Shown here: one piece after another, positions 57,819 to 64,000 of the stretch | Layout: the number at the start of each line of letters is the position of its first letter | Numbering within the stretch: position 1 is the first letter of the stretch | NCBI GenBank assembly: GCA_963970005.1 | Contig: CAXAMN010001225.1 | Location: 340,835 to 404,834, forward strand | Length of the DNA: 64,000 nt | Reading direction: 5' to 3' | Source: Durusdinium trenchii | Taxonomy: Eukaryota > Sar > Dinophyceae > Suessiales > Symbiodiniaceae | Notes under the pieces: generated by a model | What the model was told of the DNA's origin: nothing | Databases searched by the model: none | What the model saw: only the letters and a program-made list of their open reading frames with translations | Position numbers and translations under genes: made by a program

Positions 57819-60800
57819 ATACAGGAAAATGGAGATCCCATCAGCCAAATATTGTGGCCTCCGTCCATTTTTGGGTCGTGAAGCGGCGGCACTGGACAGC
57901 ACGACTCGAACAAACAAAAAGGCAGCTCCGACAAGGGTGGCCAGGAATTAAGGCCTTGTGGCACAGAAATGTCTGATCGTGGGCTAAAAGCAAAGCAGGA
58001 TGTTCATTGCTTTAACGAGTGCAAGTACTGTCGGAAATCCATTCATCATTCTATGAGCCGATCGAGGCCTCTGAGAGTTGTGATCGCCCTCAATGAGGAC
58101 GATATTCTTGTCTCCCGCATAGATGTCGTAGATGTCGTGCGTATGGTGCGGATCAATCAGTTCATCATTCACCTCAGGTATGTGGCTCATGATGCCGTCC
58201 TCAAGGCCATATGTGCCTAGCCTAGCTCTGAAGACCGCAGATTGAGTCGGGTTGATCACCCTCTCTGGGGTGCCAAAATCATCCAAAATCCTGTCCAACA
58301 GGCGGAACTGGTGTATGATGCTGAACGATGAGAGATGGTGTCTCCGCTCTTTTGTTCACATGTGCTATGTCTTCCGACCCCTTCTCGCTCGGTGCCGTCC
58401 AGATTCGCCGGCGACGAAGAGGGAAGGAATAAAGCAAGTATGCACATTCCTTGGGGTGGAAGCCAAGCACGAAGCACATGAAGCCAACGCATGTGCTCAG
58501 CCCACGTCCCACGGCCATTTGAATGAAGTCAGATGCCACCCGTCCTTTCACCATGCATATGTATCACCATGAGTGTTTTTGGGGTCACATGGGTTCACAA
58601 CTGTGGGAGCCTTCAGATCTGAGCGGCAAGAGAGAACGTTGAGCAAAGAGTAAAACGACATAAAACGTAAATATGTTCACAATCTTTCCTGCAAACATGG
58701 TGCTTTGGTGCGAGGTGGTCAACTAAAGGGGCAGCGACAACAAAAAGAATCAAAAAGACTTGTGGGATTGGCACTGGCGCCGGCGTCTTCGGCGGCACGA
58801 AGGGACGGAAGACAGATCGGGATCAGAGCACATAATGCAACAACTACATGAAACTACTAGCCGCTACAGGTTGGACCAATAGGAAAATACCACTATACTA
58901 TACAATAATATACTATATACACACATGTAAGAAAATGAACATTGAAAGCTTGGAAGAAGGAAAGGAATGGAAAGGACATGGTCTGAGCCCTGCGCGAAAC
59001 TGTTGCCAACACTCAACCTGGACCAACTCTCCTGCTTCCAATTTCCAATCTCCCGTTTCAAGGCTTGTTTGCCGCACACTACCCACGTACACGCGTGGAA
59101 TCTTGGGCATCAAAATGTATAAAGTCTAGGCCACGAAGAAGCGCAGCTTAGAATCTCAATCGGCTTGAGCTTCAAAATGTCCATGCCAGTACCTGAGGAC
59201 TCACTGGGAATCTGGAATTGTTCGATCATGTCTCGCAGGGAAGCGACCAATTTAAGAGTTCTGCAACGCAAAGTCGGAAACATCATTTCATGATGTGTCA
59301 TGACTGTTTTGATCTAGCAGGAGCTCATTTTTTGATCAGGTCCTATCCCTTCACATCTTACCAATCACCATTGGCCAAGCGTCGCTTCTTTACCGATCTG
59401 CGAACCATGCCCATGGCAGCATTCACCATGAAACCCAGCTTGCATCGGATGGGCATCCGCGCCTCACGTGGTCAGTCATGGAAGAGGAGAATGGAGAATG
59501 GAGCTGGATTCCCCTACTTGGCCTGTACCTGGAGATTCCTCGAACAACTCAGCTCCAACAAATAGCAACTGACTCACTGGCTACTGACTCACTCCTTGAT
59601 GCAGGATTCCCATCCCCAACAACTACAGGAAACAGTGGGTCCAACGAATCCTATATGTTCACAAATCCTATGTTCACAACAATTCGCAGCACACACTATA
59701 CAAACCCCAAATAGATAGAAAATAGATAGAAAAAATAGAAAAGTAGATCCCCAATAGAACTGTATTGGAAACCGTTTCTATCGATTTGGGGATCACTGAC
59801 TAAAGAACCTACTAGGACTGTTCTCCTCGGATTACTGGGCTCAACCGCCGGTGCCCACGGGCGGTGCAATGAGCTCGCCCGACTCGACCGGCTCCTCGAC
59901 CACCGGACGAGGAGTCGTCGACAAAAGTGACGTCCAGGTGCAATGAGCTCGCGCACCACCATTTCGAGGCTCGCGAAGGGGCTATCCAAGATCTTGGATG
60001 CGGTGCACGTTGGGCGAAGACGTTCGCAGTGAAAGGAACATGAGGCGAAGTGAAACGAACGTGAGGCGCAATGGGACCAACAGGCCGAGCAATTTGCTTC
60101 CTTTTCATGGTGCTCAATGTTTGGGCCATATCGGCCATACCCATGTTGAAGATAACTGAGGCTGCGCTTGGGCACCAAAGCATGGCATAGCCTGGCTAAA
60201 TAACTCTTTGGAGAAGGGGTACAGTAGTTCCTCACTGAATCACTCAATTTTAAGGTTGGCTCATATGCTTTAACAGTGCATAGCGGCGTATTTGCCAACT
60301 CACCTTTCTGGAAGTAACATAAAGGTGTCCCTCCTTCCATGAGAGTCCAAACACTGACTACTGAGGGTTAGATGCTTCCCTGACATCTGAGATGGGCACA
60401 TGTCACATTGACCACACCTCCCCGGCATACCTCGTTTATCCCAGTTTTGAGACATGGAAAATACTATGTGCATCGGCGTGTATTATGTAGTTTATAGTTC
60501 AGGGAATGGCAAGCAAACACAAACTGCTTTGGGAAGAGTGCTTTCTTTAAGCAGGGCGCATGACAAGAGCAAGTCGTGGGCAATTGAATGCAACCAGTTC
60601 AATTCCTAAAATGAGGCATAAACATAGTCAACTATCAACACGTATGACTTCGGTTGTCGATGCACAAAATGGTTAACGGTTTACAGCTATCAACATGAAC
60701 TATGATTGTCACGTCATTGTCATCCCGTGAGCCCACAACTGCATGAATGAAGTCTCAAACCCAGTACTGGTCTATCTCTTCTGGGTTCTGGATCAACACT

Positions 60801-63800
60801 TCTTTTGGCCCAGCAACCAAAGCGGCGATACTAGGATCTCGGTGCCCATGCCTGGGAGTCTTCTCTGCGCGGCTGCAATGGGTGATCCGGTGGCTGGGAA
60901 CAAAAGAACAATAATAGTCATGATTAATCAAGTATATATATAATATAACAAGACCTAAGACAACTCAACACCAACTATGGGTGTATAAAACGAGTTGTAG
61001 TCAACCACCCAGTAGACCTGCGAGCTGAACTTTCGTACCGGTGGGATTCGAATACATAAAGAAGCTCATATACACAATGGAACAATCAAATAGTATAACA
61101 TATACACAAATTAAAACTAGTATATAAGACATTTAATTTGTAAGGACACATCGTTGAATATTGTTTGTAAAGGTCACCCGGCTTGGAACAAATGCCAAGA
61201 TCAGCTCGATCTTTCATGACGGGAGGTGCCACCAGCCTGGAAAACGGTCAAAACAACGGCCCATGATAGCTCATGTTCCAAGGTCAAGTGATGTCCAGTC
61301 CTTCTTTAGAGATCCTATTTATTCCTATTTGCTCTATCCCTACTGGTCCCATGAAGAACTACCTGGACCTTGCTGCCTACGAAATGAAGGCCAGCCAAGC
61401 CGCAGTAGAGCGGTAGCCGCCCCCATGGAACGGCCCCATAAAGCGATGGTCGAGACCTGACGACGTGGCGCCCCGTCAACAGGGCGACCCTGGCCTGACT
61501 ACGAACGGAGCGATCGGACGCGAACCGAACGGGGCGAAACTGGCATCGCTACTAGGAACAAGAAGCTACATCTTCAAAACAGATCAAGGCAGTATGTATA
61601 CGACCAACACTGTAGCAGGAGAAGAGAACTACAATCCTGTGTCGCCTGTGGGGTGGCCATGGCAAGCGACCCTCCATGGCAAGCGACACCCGTCTCCCGT
61701 CGAACGCTGCCTCACCCGTCTCCCTGAGGTACTTGATCACCTCCTGCACATCATCCTCGGCAAGCGGCCAAACAAATGCGGACAAACACGAGTCCGTTGG
61801 AAGAACTGCCACACCGAGCCAGGGTTGAAATGGTTTGAAGAATCAGCTCATACTGTTATGACCTCCCAGTGCTGCTATGTCTATTCCAACTTAAAATACT
61901 ATTAGGAATTCAATAGGATCAAAAATGGATTTGGAAATAGAAACCACATATGGCTGGAACGTGGAATGGGAAACTGTCGCCGTTTTTACGCTCCAATCAC
62001 ACATTCCTTTCTCCCTGCCCCTGGGGTTCCAGCTCTCTCATGGTAACCCAGGGTGATGTAGTCACCTGAATCTCAAAGCTCAACGACCTTTCCGAACAGC
62101 AGCTGCATTACTTGAAGAACATCTTTCCGTGAAGCCATTGCCCTGGCGAGCTCAACATCTGAAGATAAGTAGAAACCAAAGAGCTACACCATACCGGCCA
62201 ATAACCCAAATCGCATTGAACATATGCATCACCGGTCTATAGGCTTCCAACGTGAACATCCCACGGTTCTGAGTCTGGCCTTCAGATTGGCCACATCCAG
62301 CAAAGTCGAAGGCAAAAAGTGTGATCCCCCGCATCAGGACCTCAAAGGCGCGCCTTCACTGGTCGTCAAGCCTGTGTTTCAAGCCGGGAGCTGGCTGAAT
62401 CATCACGCGGGCCTTTCTGGGCCACATAACTACGCCAAACACCCCTCAATTAATGGGATGACTTGAACAATGATTTCCTCCCCGCAGTTCATGTATGTTC
62501 ATATCAGTTTGTTGACAGGCCATTCCCCTGAGCCATTCCACAACTGATGGCCCTGAGCCATCTAAAATGGGGGATAAGTCCCGATGGCCCGATGAGTTCG
62601 GAAAGTGTCCCAAACGCAGTCGACCCTTTTTTGAAAAGGGTCTGGCCCGGATTGGCCCCGGATTGTCACTTGTGGTTGGTTTGAGGAGCCGCACTCTGTT
62701 TGGATTCAGTGAGCTTGGACAAATGGCCACCTCAAAAATCCTAAAAGCAGTGACAAATATTGAGGTAGTGAGACCCAGCCAACCGTACCTAAGTACCATC
62801 CTCAGGAAATGATGAGCCCTACAGGATGACGGTGATTGGATGCACAAACCTGCAGTTTGACGGTTTCAGCTTGCAACGGTCCATCAACATGACACGACCG
62901 AACGGTGCCGGCGAGGCTCTAAGCGGACGTGCTGCAGCGCTTCCAATCGACAGGAGGAGTTGCCGTGCAGGCACACCTGCATGGCATCATGGCGCGTGGC
63001 ACCGGGTTTTGGAGACATGAAATGTTGGGAAAGCATTGGAAAGCAAACATGTCAACCGCAACTGTAGAAGCTACTTGCATACTGACTGTCAGTGAGGGGA
63101 AGCAAGACTCCTGTAGGCAAAATTGATCACTAATTGACATTTTCTGAGTGGTATGCTAGGAATAGAATATAAATCATGCTCTTGTGAAGGCAAATGTTTG
63201 ACGGCTGACCAACTAAGAAGGCAAATGCGCCCAACAACCTGCGCTCTCTGACCAACAACCAGCGCACTCTAACCTCGAAGCTTCTGCAACATTACCTGAG
63301 TAACTTCCCAACAGTCTCATACTGCCAAGTGCCCCGGCCACGCAGGGGAGCGGCTCGGGGCTGATCAGCCGCGGTTCTTTAGGCTTCCACCAGCTGCATT
63401 CCAGCAAATGCCCTGGAGGGTATGGTCAATCCTTTGGGCTTTCACAAAGTCTTACAACGTTTCATAGCAAGCAAATGAGGATGAACTTTGGCAAAACATA
63501 AACAATCTCAAAAAGACCGCTGAAAGTTGAGGAACGTTCTTTATAACAAATGGAAAGGAGAAAACGACAAAACCTACCAAGGGATGTGTTGCTGTCAGGA
63601 GGAATCTGGTGTCTTTTTAAATCTATGTTGATGTTGTTGTTGTTTTATTGTTCAAACATGAAATGCCGTGCCAATGTGTGCTTTGTACTATGCTTGGTGC
63701 AGCTTGGTGTCCAAAAGCAACTGGTAATACCGTAATACCGTTTTTGTCCATCTCTCTTTGCTGCTCTATGTACCGAAGTTAATATACACATTATGTTAAT

Positions 63801-63968
63801 GATTCATACTGATGAAGTGCCCGTTCCACCGTTGCAAGACCACCGCCACTCTTTACCTCCTATCCCAGCACATCTGAACATCGTTCATGCCATTTCGGCC
63901 TTGGGGGTTTTGCACTTGCAAATCGTGCCGCTGGAACTTGTGGCCAGCAAACAGGAAGCTCTTCGGGC
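57819..63968 (-). CDS. Alpha/beta-hydrolase (serine hydrolase), 14 exons joined, both ends open
   Basis: Exons in transcript order: 63968-63900, 63412-63339, 62976-62939, 62353-62280, 62065-62034, 61755-61711, 61456-61401, 60851-60815, 59992-59942, 59438-59381, 59192-59148, 58449-58409, 58172-58069, 57858-57819. Together they give 254 codons in one continuous frame. Domain order matches ABHD17/S33-type hydrolases: FAGHKFQRHDLQVQNPQG, GHLLECSWWKP, the oxyanion-loop strand VCLHGNSSCRLEA, GITLFAFDFAGCGQSEG, nucleophile elbow IALWGRSMGAATALL (Ser in GRSMG), ILDSPFASLEMVV, acid strand NDELIDPHH and catalytic His in LIEGDHNSQR. It probably cleaves an ester, thioester or amide; the substrate is unknown. 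All 14 donors chosen begin GC, and 12 of 14 acceptors are AG|G. The first exon lies beyond the right edge and the 3' end is unresolved. Exon 12 is uncertain (alternative 58758-58733). Confidence 0.85.
59863..59953. repeat. Direct repeat of an exon end and its donor
   Basis: GGTGCAATGAGCTCGC occurs just inside the intron near 59863-59878 and again at 59938-59953, where it spans the end of hydrolase exon 9 and its GC donor. The intronic copy therefore carries a decoy donor about 75 bases downstream in the transcript. Confidence 0.8.
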
Positions 63969-64000
63969 CTGAGGAGAAGTGACATGGGTGACTCAAAGCG

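Noticed and set aside
61025-61060. GGATTCGAAT-like word as a tRNA T-arm
   Set aside because: No matching acceptor stem, D arm or anticodon arm at the right spacing. Similar words at 9690 and 13272 also fail.

Overview
The window looks like nuclear DNA of a dinoflagellate, most likely a symbiodiniacean. This is inferred from sequence character, not from a search. Coding sequence is sparse and cut into very short exons. Introns start with GC, GA or GT, and most acceptors read AG|G. One gene joins a ubiquitin-like domain to many RCC1-like FAAIxxDGxVVTWG repeats, a family I recall as expanded in Symbiodiniaceae. Another protein has a signal peptide followed by an FYAG motif, as in proteins sent to a peridinin plastid. 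I saw no bacterial operons, rRNA, convincing tRNA or CRISPR array.

Layout. 1-3.1 kb (minus strand): a broken, mobile-element-like gene with a basic Gly/Arg-rich N terminus, a probable helix-turn-helix, an RNase H-like (hAT-like) transposase region and a cysteine-phosphatase signature. It is disrupted by a 10-bp tandem duplication and by a second change of frame. 3.1-24.4 kb: mostly non-coding, with repeats, minisatellites, microsatellites and scattered candidate minus-strand exons. 24.41-25.19 kb: an intronless gene for a predicted plastid-targeted four-helix membrane protein. 27.85-38.62 kb: a 17-exon ubiquitin-like/RCC1-like repeat gene. 39.4-41.1 kb: an unrecognised multi-exon gene. 44.3-57.2 kb: many coding-like patches that I could not join. 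57.82-63.97 kb: a 14-exon alpha/beta-hydrolase gene that enters from the right edge, with all four active-site motifs recovered across exons.

Every well-supported gene is on the minus strand, which fits the long one-way gene arrays described in dinoflagellates. The genes do not form an evident pathway. The two large genes were joined by eye, using reading phase across junctions and known domain order, so splice sites can be off by a few bases. No transcript evidence was available. Candidate exons with confidence below about 0.45 are leads only.
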